DNA from: an uncultured Verrucomicrobiota bacterium
GTDB taxonomy: Bacteria; Verrucomicrobiota; Verrucomicrobiia; Opitutales; Seribacteraceae
NCBI GenBank assembly: GCA_902615835.1
Contig: CACMQL010000001.1
Location: 50,708 to 114,707 of the forward strand
Direction of reading: 5' to 3'
DNA: 64,000 bases
The translations under genes and the position numbers were made by a program. Of the stretch, positions 43,926-52,156 are shown in pieces (the first letter of the stretch is position 1; every line of letters begins with the position of its first letter). The notes under the pieces are model-generated. The model was not told the origin of the DNA and made no database searches. It was given only the letters and a program-made list of their open reading frames with translations.

Positions 43926-44900
43926 ATGAATAAGAATACTATATTAGTTGCAGGTGGAGGAGGGTTCATCGGAGGTCATCTGGTTGGTGACCTTATTCAA
44001 AAAGGACATACTGTTCGATCAGTGGATGCTAAACCATTAAGTGACTGGTACCAAACCCACCCTGAAGCAGAAAATCTCAAAGATGATTTAATGGGGAAAG
44101 AGGCTTGTGAAAAAGCAGTCGAAGGTTGTGATTTAGTTTATAACCTGGCTTGCGATATGGGAGGGATGGGTTTTATTGAAAGCAATAAATGCCTGTGTAT
44201 GTTGTCTGTCCTCATCAATACACATTTGCTGATGGCTTGTAAAAAAGTTGGGTGCAAAGAATACTTCTACTCTTCGTCTGCCTGTGTTTATGCTGCCGAT
44301 AAGCAGACTCATCCTGATATCACAGCATTGAAAGAATCGGATGCTTACCCTGCAATGCCTGAGGATGGTTATGGTTGGGAGAAACTTTTTGGTGAAAGGA
44401 TGTGTCGCCATTTTAATGAAGACTTTCAGGTTGATGTGAGGATAGCACGATTTCATAATGTTTATGGGACCCATGGGACATTTGAAGGTGGCCGTGAAAA
44501 AGCCCCTGCGGCAATTTGTCGAAAAATAGCAATGGCTAAGTTGAGTGGGAAGCACCAGATAGAAGTTTGGGGTGATGGCGAGCAGACTCGTAGTTTTACC
44601 TACATAGATGATTGCTTAACTGGAATGGATAAACTTTTGGCTTCTGATATGAGAAATCCAATCAACTTAGGTAGCAGCGAGATGGTAACTATCAATCAGA
44701 TGATTGACTATGTTGAAGCCATTGCTGGTATTAAGGTCAAAAGAAAGCATGATCTTTCTGCTCCACAAGGCGTAAGAGGCCGGAATAGTGATAATAAGCT
44801 GATCCAGAAAACATTAGGCTGGGCACCTGCTGTTTCTCTTCGGGAAGGATTACATAAAACTTACCAATGGATTTATGATCAGTTGAAGTCTCGCTATTAA
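43926..44900 (+). CDS. GDP-mannose 3,5-epimerase homologue
   Basis: It is predicted to epimerise GDP-D-mannose at C3 and C5 to GDP-L-galactose or GDP-L-gulose. From the ATG at 43926 it is 324 aa; a TTG at 43905 would add seven residues. It aligns with plant GME (from memory) without gaps over the active site: NLACDMGGMGFIESNK, SSSACVYAADKQ, Y-G-W-E-K, and ARFHNVYG followed by GGREKAPAAICRK. Residues Cys120, Tyr149, Lys153 and Lys192 correspond to the plant catalytic Cys145, Tyr174, Lys178 and Lys217. WGDGEQTRSFTYIDDC and EGVRGRNSDN-like segments (QGVRGRNSDNKLI) also match. It is the last gene before the 291-base spacer. Confidence 0.88.
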   Translation: MNKNTILVAGGGGFIGGHLVGDLIQKGHTVRSVDAKPLSDWYQTHPEAENLKDDLMGKEACEKAVEGCDLVYNLACDMGGMGFIESNKCLCMLSVLINTHLLMACKKVGCKEYFYSSSACVYAADKQTHPDITALKESDAYPAMPEDGYGWEKLFGERMCRHFNEDFQVDVRIARFHNVYGTHGTFEGGREKAPAAICRKIAMAKLSGKHQIEVWGDGEQTRSFTYIDDCLTGMDKLLASDMRNPINLGSSEMVTINQMIDYVEAIAGIKVKRKHDLSAPQGVRGRNSDNKLIQKTLGWAPAVSLREGLHKTYQWIYDQLKSRY

Positions 44901-45028
44901 AATTAGATTCCTTTTAATTGGAATAAAATCGTTAATATATAGTTAATTGAATTTTGTGAGCCTACATTAATCAAAACTTTTTTATTAGCTTATTCATTAA
45001 AAACTAATAAAAATAAATAGCAAAAAAA

Positions 45029-45051
45029 CTTACAATTCTTTCAGTTGTAAG
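45029..45051. terminator. Inverted repeat 1, possible weak terminator
   Basis: CTTACAA and TTGTAAG form a 7-bp stem around a 9-base loop, followed on the plus strand by a T-rich stretch (about 45053-45066). It lies 130 bases after the stop of the epimerase gene. The stem is short and AT-rich, so this is a tentative end signal for the operon. Confidence 0.35.
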
Positions 45052-45088
45052 CTTATTATTTACTTTTGTAATAGTTAAGTGCGTTTTG

Positions 45089-45118
45089 CGATTATTTCTC
45101 CCAAAAAATAAATAATCG
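45089..45118. other. Inverted repeat 2 (9-bp perfect stem)
   Basis: CGATTATTT (45089-45097) and AAATAATCG (45110-45118) are exact reverse complements separated by a 12-base loop. No U-run follows, so it is not a classical terminator. It could be a protein-binding palindrome or an RNA hairpin in the leader of the next operon. Confidence 0.4.
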
Positions 45119-45149
45119 GCTGTCACTATTCTAAAACTATTCTTTCTCT

Positions 45150-45178
45150 TTTAAGAAATATCATCTCTTTTTCTTAAA
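45150..45178. other. Inverted repeat 3 (9-bp perfect stem) just before a start codon
   Basis: TTTAAGAAA (45150-45158) and TTTCTTAAA (45170-45178) are exact reverse complements around an 11-base loop. The ATG of the following glycosyltransferase is at 45192, so the hairpin would occupy the 5' leader next to the ribosome binding region (CGG-ATG context, no Shine-Dalgarno). It may affect translation or antitermination. Confidence 0.4.
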
Positions 45179-45191
45179 CACTCTTTAACGG

Positions 45192-46400
45192 ATGAATATT
45201 TTACTACTATCTCATCGCTCGGAAATAGCAGATGGTATCGGGGTTCATTATTATCGATTAGCAGAGGACCTCGCCCAGAGTGGTCATTTTGTTCACTTCG
45301 TAGCTCTTCCTTCTTACTGTCCTCCGGAAAATCACTACAGAATGGAAAATGGAGTTCATTGTTACCGATATACCCCCCCTGCCCCACCATTGTTCTACAA
45401 ACGAGGCATCGGACGTGTGCTTAGAATATTAAAAATCTTGGATTGGTATTACTTTTACTACAAACAAAAGCTAAATACACGGTTCATAGATAATATTGTA
45501 GATAAACATAATATTGATTTAATAGAATCAACAAATGCACAAGGATTGCTAGCATCATACTCAAGACGATCAAAGCGTCTACCTATCTGTGTTCGCGTTT
45601 CGACACTGGGCGTTGATGTCGCCTCGTACGAAGGAGGAGGAGAAACGATATATGAGAAACAACTTTGGAAAGCTGAACAGGAAACTATTCGTAGATCTGA
45701 TTTTTTGGTAACCCATACACGGGCTCATCGCCAACTCGTCTGCCAAACACTGAAAATTGAAGAACAAAATATCAAAATTATACCTCATGGGATTAAGATT
45801 CCCCATTTTAACGAAACCAAAGAAAGTGATAACAAAGAACTTCAACTACTATTCGTTGGCAGATTTGATAAAAGAAAAGGGGTTGATGTTTTGCTTCGCT
45901 CAATTCCTTATGTTTTGAAATCCTGCCCTGAGGTCAAATTCAACTTAGTCGGAAAAGATCCGGAAAATCGATATGAAAAAAATTTCTTTCTTTCAAACCC
46001 TCATCTACGCGATCGCGTTTTCTTCCATGGGTTTGTCAGCAACGAAGAAGTCATTAGCCAATATGAGAGGTGCGACCTGATGGTAGCCCCTTCCCATTAC
46101 GAGTCGTTTGGACAGATCTATTTAGAAGCAATGAGTTACGGAAAGCCTGTCATTGGCTGCAATGTTGGAGGGATTCCAGAGGTTATCGAGGACGGCGTTT
46201 GTGGGTTGCTCGCTGAACCGGGTTGTGCTGATTCCCTAACAGATAAAATATTAAAAATCTGCAATAACAGTGAATACCGTAGACTGCTTGGGAAAAATGC
46301 ACGGGAAAGGGTAAAAAAACTTTTTGATATAAAAAAGATTACTTATGAAACACTTGCTCTCTATGAAACATTACTTCAAAGATTCAGCACGAGAATTTAA
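45192..46400 (+). CDS. GT4-family glycosyltransferase
   Basis: This 402-aa GT-B enzyme opens with MNILLLSHRSEIADGIGVHYYRLAEDL. The donor domain shows LLFVGRFDKRKGVDVLLRSI, FHGFVSNEEVISQYERCDLMV, APSHYESFGQIYLEAMSYG (E-x7-E) and VIGCNVGGIPEVIEDGVCGLL. It is the first gene of the second glycan block. It shares a TAATG stop-start overlap with the MBOAT gene. Confidence 0.9.
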   Translation: MNILLLSHRSEIADGIGVHYYRLAEDLAQSGHFVHFVALPSYCPPENHYRMENGVHCYRYTPPAPPLFYKRGIGRVLRILKILDWYYFYYKQKLNTRFIDNIVDKHNIDLIESTNAQGLLASYSRRSKRLPICVRVSTLGVDVASYEGGGETIYEKQLWKAEQETIRRSDFLVTHTRAHRQLVCQTLKIEEQNIKIIPHGIKIPHFNETKESDNKELQLLFVGRFDKRKGVDVLLRSIPYVLKSCPEVKFNLVGKDPENRYEKNFFLSNPHLRDRVFFHGFVSNEEVISQYERCDLMVAPSHYESFGQIYLEAMSYGKPVIGCNVGGIPEVIEDGVCGLLAEPGCADSLTDKILKICNNSEYRRLLGKNARERVKKLFDIKKITYETLALYETLLQRFSTRI

Positions 46401-47911
46401 TGCTTTTTAATTCATTAGAATTTATTTTTGTATTTTTACCCGTTTCCGTTTGTTGTTATTTTTTTTCTGCCAAAATAGGAAATGACAGTGTTGCAAAATT
46501 CAGCCTAGTCGCAGCATCTTTTTTCTTCTATTCCTTTTGGAATCCTCCCTACATTGCACTACTTGTATTATCTATTTCAATAAACTATCTGTTAAGCCTC
46601 CTAATATTAAAACTAAGTAACACGACAAAGAAAAAACAGGTATTAATTCTTGCGATTGCACTTAATTTAACTCTTATCGGATATTACAAATATTGTGATT
46701 TCTTCATTCAAAATATCAATGCGATTTCAGGAACATCGCTGAGTTTTCAAAACATCCTTCTTCCTCTCGGAATTTCCTTTTTCACCTTTCAGCAGATAGC
46801 ATATCAGGTGGATATATTTAAGGGAAAAACAAATGGGGATTGTTTTTTAAATTATATATTGTTCGTATCTTTTTTTCCCCAGCTGATTGCCGGACCAATT
46901 GTTCATCACAAGGAGATGATGCCTCAGTTTAAAAAAGCAATCTACTGGAATCCACATCGCTTATTCCAAGGTCTAACCTTTTTTACCTTAGGCCTATTTA
47001 AGAAAATTATTATTGCAGATAATATCGCCATTTATGCGAACACAGTATTTGATGGGTACGCTGCTCAAAGTAGTTTCAGCATAATTGAAACTTGGGTCGG
47101 CATCTTCGCCTATTGCTTCCAAATCTATTTCGACTTTTCCGGTTACACTGATATGGCAATAGGTCTGGCTTTAATTTTCGGTATTTTTTTGCCATTAAAT
47201 TTTAACTCTCCATACAAGGCATGCTCCATCATTGATTTTTGGAGAAGATGGCACATGACCCTCAGTCGATTTCTTCGAGATTATCTTTATATCCCAATAG
47301 GAGGTAACAGGAAAGGAGAGTCGACTCGACATAGAAATTTGCTTATTACCATGCTCATAGGTGGCTTTTGGCATGGTGCTTCTTGGAATTTTATAATATG
47401 GGGGGGGATTCACGGTCTTGCACTTTCAATTAACCACATATTTCGGAAATTTGTCTGTTTACCTAACAATTTTTTATTCCGGAATTTGGCTTTTGGAGTA
47501 ACTTTTCTAACTGTATCCTACGCATGGGTCTTTTTCAGGGCATCTAATATTGATGTGGCTTTGAATATGACTAAAGTATGCTTTGGGATGAATGGCATTG
47601 ATTTGCCACGGTTTTTCTCTCTCTTTCTCGGTTCAGATCATGGGTTGGATTTTATTCGCGTAAACGGAGCTTTTACATCCCTATTTTTGAACTACCATTC
47701 AGTTGCGTATCTTTTTGGTTTATTTTTAATAATAAAGTTTTTACCGACTACATCCCAATGGATGAAATGGTCTATTAACAGCTTTTCCAAAGATACAAGT
47801 CTACGCAAAGTCGGAATTACATGGGCCTATTGCATGGGTTTGATATTTTTTATTTCAATCAAACCGCTTTTCGACAGCAGCACTAGCGAATTTTTGTATT
47901 TTAATTTCTAG
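46400..47911 (+). CDS. MBOAT-family membrane O-acyltransferase (AlgI/PatA-like)
   Basis: This 503-aa protein with about ten membrane helices moves acyl (usually acetyl) groups across the inner membrane for glycan O-acylation. Signatures are LLPLGISFFTFQQIAYQVD, FPQLIAGPIVHHKEMMPQF, DFWRRWHMTLSRFLRDYLYI and the catalytic-histidine segment GGFWHGASWNFIIWGGIHG (His325 and His338). Next comes an SGNH-like protein that probably takes over the acyl group in the periplasm. Translation is coupled to the upstream glycosyltransferase. Confidence 0.92.
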   Translation: MLFNSLEFIFVFLPVSVCCYFFSAKIGNDSVAKFSLVAASFFFYSFWNPPYIALLVLSISINYLLSLLILKLSNTTKKKQVLILAIALNLTLIGYYKYCDFFIQNINAISGTSLSFQNILLPLGISFFTFQQIAYQVDIFKGKTNGDCFLNYILFVSFFPQLIAGPIVHHKEMMPQFKKAIYWNPHRLFQGLTFFTLGLFKKIIIADNIAIYANTVFDGYAAQSSFSIIETWVGIFAYCFQIYFDFSGYTDMAIGLALIFGIFLPLNFNSPYKACSIIDFWRRWHMTLSRFLRDYLYIPIGGNRKGESTRHRNLLITMLIGGFWHGASWNFIIWGGIHGLALSINHIFRKFVCLPNNFLFRNLAFGVTFLTVSYAWVFFRASNIDVALNMTKVCFGMNGIDLPRFFSLFLGSDHGLDFIRVNGAFTSLFLNYHSVAYLFGLFLIIKFLPTTSQWMKWSINSFSKDTSLRKVGITWAYCMGLIFFISIKPLFDSSTSEFLYFNF

Positions 47912-47912
47912 G

Positions 47913-48911
47913 GTGCATTCGATTAAGCTTAGTTTAAGTTTTCTTTTGGGTCTCAGTAGTGCCTTTGGCTTATGGTATGGAAACCTGCAATTTGCCTCAA
48001 ATAAATCAGACATCAATACAATATCCCATTACAACCTTTGGGAATATCGCACTAAGTTGTTAGAAAGCAAAGTTTCCCCTAAAATGGTTCTTTGCGGAGG
48101 TTCCAATGTTACATTTAGCACTAGAGCTTACATGATTGAAAAAGCTTTTGGGCTACCAGTAGTAAACGCAGGCTTTAATGCAGGAACGAGTTTTAAATTT
48201 CTCACATGGTTGATAAAGCCTTATTTGAAGAGCGGCGATATCCTGCTGATGCCGCTTGAATATAATCTTTACAGAGATTGTCGCAGGCACATTGAATACA
48301 ACGATCGAGAATTACCTTTAAGTTACTATCCTGAATATTATCAGGAGATGGATTCGTTATTATGGGTAAGGACTCTTTTAAGCCATAGTTACAGGCATAT
48401 TTTTAATATGAGAATGAATTTGGGGATCCCCAATCACGACAATAACTTTCGTTTATTGTTGTCTCACTACAATTCAAATGGCGACTTCATTAATAATTTA
48501 CGAAAAAATGAAAACGATGAATTGAATGCAAAGATTAGGGTTGAATTATTGAAGGAATTAACCGGAGAAGTCATGATCACACCAGAATCTGCTACTTGGC
48601 GTGAAATAGAAAAATTCTCTCATTGGTGTAAAAAAGAGCAAATCAGTCTATACTTCACTTGGCCAAGCCTTTTGGAAAATCCAAATTACAAAAAATATTC
48701 ACAATCTAGTTACTTACCTTCTTTAATTGAGAGGAAATTAATTTCAATGGATATTACAATATTAGGAAAACATGAGAATAGCTTTTATCCCGAAGAATAT
48801 TTTTTTGATACGATTTATCACATGAATGAAGTTGGAGCAGCAATAAGGACACAACAATTAATTCATTTACTTGAGCCCTTCCTTGGAAATTTCTCATTTC
48901 CTAATTCTTAG
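47913..48911 (+). CDS. SGNH-like periplasmic partner of the MBOAT acyltransferase
   Basis: This 332-aa protein starts with GTG one base after the MBOAT stop codon. An N-terminal hydrophobic segment (SLSFLLGLSSAFGLWYG) is a signal anchor. A block-I-like MVLCGGSNVTFSTRAYMIEKAFG, with NAGFNAGTS as block II, and a C-terminal DTIYHMNEVGAAIRTQQLI, with Asp and His at the right spacing, fit a DltD/AlgJ-like SGNH fold. The block-I serine is in GGSN instead of GDS. Together with the MBOAT protein it should O-acylate the exported glycan. Confidence 0.65.
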   Translation: MHSIKLSLSFLLGLSSAFGLWYGNLQFASNKSDINTISHYNLWEYRTKLLESKVSPKMVLCGGSNVTFSTRAYMIEKAFGLPVVNAGFNAGTSFKFLTWLIKPYLKSGDILLMPLEYNLYRDCRRHIEYNDRELPLSYYPEYYQEMDSLLWVRTLLSHSYRHIFNMRMNLGIPNHDNNFRLLLSHYNSNGDFINNLRKNENDELNAKIRVELLKELTGEVMITPESATWREIEKFSHWCKKEQISLYFTWPSLLENPNYKKYSQSSYLPSLIERKLISMDITILGKHENSFYPEEYFFDTIYHMNEVGAAIRTQQLIHLLEPFLGNFSFPNS

Positions 48912-48919
48912 AACTGTAT

Positions 48920-51900
48920 CTGAAAAGAATCAAAAGTTCCCATCATAGAACAGAAGTATGCTACAATAAATTTATTGGGCACTTATATGTGCCCAATCTT
49001 GTAATGAGAAGGCATCATAGTAATAAGCCGCATTTTATAAGAACAAATGCTCAAGGGTTTCGCTCTAATTTCCCTTATAAAAATGCGAAATCAGAAGGTA
49101 CGAAACGTATACTTTTTCTAGGAGATTCTTACACTGCAGGTAATGGCGTTGCCAATGAGAAACGTTTTTCCGATTTACTAGGAAAAAAATTTGGAGTCGA
49201 GGCTTATAATTTAGGCCTTTCTGGGTCAGGAGTTGACCAGCAATTACTTATTTACGAGAGGTACGGTGCTAAATTTGAACATGACATACTAGTTATTGCA
49301 CCTCATTTGACTGATATCAGTCGCAACTTATGTAAAGAAAGGGAAGCGTATGATGAACAAAATCAGTCTAGCTATAAGGTATCCAAGCCTTATTATCGGC
49401 TAAAGGGTAATGAACTAATTTTAGAGAATGTTCCTGTTCCAAGAAAAACCAAGAAAATAGAAATTAAAGAGAATACTGTCTTAAACAATTTTCAAGAACA
49501 GGGAAAAAAAGGTAAGGCAATTTTCATAAGAGGCTTAACGAAACTTGGAATTAACCGTGTAGAAGGAGCAAACTGTTTGAATCCTGAATACGAAAATTCA
49601 AATGATCCTTCTTGGTGCTTAATGAAACGCCTTCTAGAACAAATTATTAAGCTAACTCCTACTGTAACACCCATTATTTTAGCACCATTACCCTATCATG
49701 TGATGAGCTGGAATCCCAATTATCAAAAAGTTTTCCAGAATTTGGCTCATCAACATGAGAATGTTCATTTTGTTGATGTGCTTTCATCGTTTGAAAACGT
49801 CGAGAATCCAGAAACACTTCACTACCAAATAGACGAGCATTACTCAGAACTCGGGCATAGCATTGTAGCAGATAGTTTAGCTAAGCAAATTGAATTACTT
49901 GGTTGGGATCCGATAAAGTCCCATAATAATTTACACAAACCGTCTACAGGTAATACTAAAAAGCCCATTTATACAATGGGTATATCTGCACTGTATCACG
50001 ACTCTGCGTGTTCTTTAATTAAGAACGGAAAAGTAATTGCAGCATGTCAGGAAGAGCGATTTTCAAGAATTAAAAATGATCCTAATTTCCCTATCAAAGC
50101 ATACAATTACTGCCTAGAAGAAGCCGGCATCCACTCCGATGATATTAAAGGTCTGGCATATTATGACAATCCATACAAAAGCTTCGAAAGAATTATCGCC
50201 TCTCAACTTGAGGCTCTACCAGATGGTAAAGATGTTTGGTTGGACATGTTGCCTCGTTGGTTACAGGCAAAACTCCACATTCCTGAATTAATTCGCACAC
50301 AAACCGGCTTTCAGGGTGACATTTTCTTTATAGATCACCACCAGTCTCATGCCGCTAGTGCCTTTTATCCGAGCCCCTTCGAAGAAGCTGCAATACTTAC
50401 AGTGGATGGTGTAGGAGAATGGGCAACTGCAACTATAGGACATGGCAAATTAGATGAGATTGATATCCTGAAAGAAATGAACTATCCACACTCGCTCGGG
50501 CTTCTGTATTCTGCCTTTACCTATTACTGCGGCTTTAAAATAAATGAAGGAGAATATAAGTTAATGGGTCTATCACCATACGGTGAACCTACCTATGCGG
50601 ATTTGATTAAATCTGAACTCGTCTCAATAGCTTCAGATGGTTCCATTACCCTTAACATGGAGTACTTCAGATATCACGAATCACTTTCCATGTTTGATCA
50701 CAAACTTGAAAATCTCCTTGAGGCTCCGAGAAGGAAGTTAAATTCCAAAATTACACAACATACATGTAATGTGGCCAAGTCGATACAGGTTGTTACAGAG
50801 GAGATCATGCTAAAAATGGCAACGCACGCACGCGACCTTACAGGTGCTGAAAATCTCTGCTTGGCAGGTGGAGTTGCACTTAATTGTGTGGCGAACGGGA
50901 AACTTCAATCCTCGAGGATTTTTAAAGAGATCTGGATTCAACCAGCAGCGGGAGATGCAGGAGCTTCGTATGGAGCTGCCCTAGAACTGTACTTAAGAAA
51001 ATTCCGAAAAGTCCGTTCCAACTACAGCAAAATAGAAACAGCTAATTCCAACTATTATTTAGGTCCGTCTTACAATAAGGATGAAATTAAATCCTGCCTT
51101 GATTCCCATGATTATAGGTATGAAGAATTACATTCGGAAGAAAGAGCTCAAAGGGTAGCTTCTCTGATTGCAAAAGATCTTGTCGTGGGACATTTTTCAG
51201 GACGATGTGAATTTGGTCCTAGGTCGTTAGGATCCCGGTCTATTTTAGGGGACCCTAGAAGTGAAAATGCTCAATCGGTTTTAAACCTCAAAATAAAGTA
51301 CCGAGAGTCTTTTCGACCTTTTGCTCCAGCAGTTATTGAGGAAGACATTAAAGAGTACTTTGACCTAAAAACCACAAGCCCTTACATGTTGTTGGTTCAG
51401 CAGGTTAAAGATACTCGTCTGGTTAAAAATAGTAGAAAAGAAAACGAAGATTTAATTGAAATCGTAAACCAGAAACGTAGTGACCTTCCCGCGATCACTC
51501 ATGTGGATAACTCTGCCAGAATACAGAGTGTGTCAGGTTCTAGTCACCAGGAGTTTTATGATGTGCTGAAATCCTTTAAAACTCAGACGGGAGTGGGAGT
51601 GCTAATCAATACTTCATTTAATGTAAACGGAGAACCTATTGTGACAACCCCAAAGGATGCTTTAGCTTGTTTCATGAACACAGAAATGGATGCATTGATT
51701 ATTGAAGACTTTTTATTGATAAAACAAGAGAACAAGCATATTCGAATTCAAGAACAATCGTTCAAACAAGCGACCAAAGAGAAAGAGTCAGTAAGGGATG
51801 AGCAGGATTTAACCAGTAAGGTAGATTCGCTTTTTTATGAGTTTTCCAAACTTCCCATCGATGGAAAATTGTTGAATTTAAACTCCAAGGAAGTTTCCTC

Positions 51901-52120
51901 AAATTGGGAAAGTTCAGTTTCTAGTCCAGAGCCATATGCGGTGAAGTCTAATGAATTTCAATTAGATGAATTTAGTCGGCTTTCTAGTAGATTGCAGGAG
52001 GAAAATTTGGAAAAACTGAAGAATCTTATGGAGAAAATCATTGAAGAATCTTTTCGTTTTAAGTCACTTAAGCCAAAAGTTGATTATGAGTTCCACGAGA
52101 TCATCTATGCGATGTTTTAA
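48920..52120 (+). CDS. SGNH hydrolase-carbamoyltransferase fusion, start uncertain
   Basis: A single chain of about 1,066 aa if begun at the CTG at 48920. The SGNH part (about residues 25-330) has the usual lead-in YVPNLVMRRHHSN and IRTNAQGFRSN, block I ILFLGDSYTAGNGV, and DEHYSELGHSIVADSL with the catalytic Asp/His. The NodU/CmcH-type carbamoyltransferase follows: GISALYHDSACSLI, ACQEERFSRIKND, DHHQSHAASAFYPSPFEEAA, LAGGVALNCVANGKL and CEFGPRSLGSRSI. About 120 charged residues end it. In-frame ordinary starts are GTG 48989 and ATG 49004, but both cut into the conserved lead-in; 48905-48988 is open and protein-like. The fusion suggests carbamoylation plus ester transfer or hydrolysis on the same glycan. 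Confidence 0.88.
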   Translation: MKRIKSSHHRTEVCYNKFIGHLYVPNLVMRRHHSNKPHFIRTNAQGFRSNFPYKNAKSEGTKRILFLGDSYTAGNGVANEKRFSDLLGKKFGVEAYNLGLSGSGVDQQLLIYERYGAKFEHDILVIAPHLTDISRNLCKEREAYDEQNQSSYKVSKPYYRLKGNELILENVPVPRKTKKIEIKENTVLNNFQEQGKKGKAIFIRGLTKLGINRVEGANCLNPEYENSNDPSWCLMKRLLEQIIKLTPTVTPIILAPLPYHVMSWNPNYQKVFQNLAHQHENVHFVDVLSSFENVENPETLHYQIDEHYSELGHSIVADSLAKQIELLGWDPIKSHNNLHKPSTGNTKKPIYTMGISALYHDSACSLIKNGKVIAACQEERFSRIKNDPNFPIKAYNYCLEEAGIHSDDIKGLAYYDNPYKSFERIIASQLEALPDGKDVWLDMLPRWLQAKLHIPELIRTQTGFQGDIFFIDHHQSHAASAFYPSPFEEAAILTVDGVGEWATATIGHGKLDEIDILKEMNYPHSLGLLYSAFTYYCGFKINEGEYKLMGLSPYGEPTYADLIKSELVSIASDGSITLNMEYFRYHESLSMFDHKLENLLEAPRRKLNSKITQHTCNVAKSIQVVTEEIMLKMATHARDLTGAENLCLAGGVALNCVANGKLQSSRIFKEIWIQPAAGDAGASYGAALELYLRKFRKVRSNYSKIETANSNYYLGPSYNKDEIKSCLDSHDYRYEELHSEERAQRVASLIAKDLVVGHFSGRCEFGPRSLGSRSILGDPRSENAQSVLNLKIKYRESFRPFAPAVIEEDIKEYFDLKTTSPYMLLVQQVKDTRLVKNSRKENEDLIEIVNQKRSDLPAITHVDNSARIQSVSGSSHQEFYDVLKSFKTQTGVGVLINTSFNVNGEPIVTTPKDALACFMNTEMDALIIEDFLLIKQENKHIRIQEQSFKQATKEKESVRDEQDLTSKVDSLFYEFSKLPIDGKLLNLNSKEVSSNWESSVSSPEPYAVKSNEFQLDEFSRLSSRLQEENLEKLKNLMEKIIEESFRFKSLKPKVDYEFHEIIYAMF
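48974..48997. other. Perfect 9-bp inverted repeat near the fusion gene start
   Basis: ATTGGGCAC (48974-48982) and GTGCCCAAT (48989-48997) are exact reverse complements around TTATAT. The right arm includes the GTG at 48989, and the ATG at 49004 lies 6 bases beyond. No T-run follows, so it is not a terminator. If the longer reading frame is right it lies inside coding sequence (IGHLYVPN). Confidence 0.5.
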
Positions 52121-52156
52121 TTATTTCTCGGTGATTAATACGGATTAGTAAGCGGC

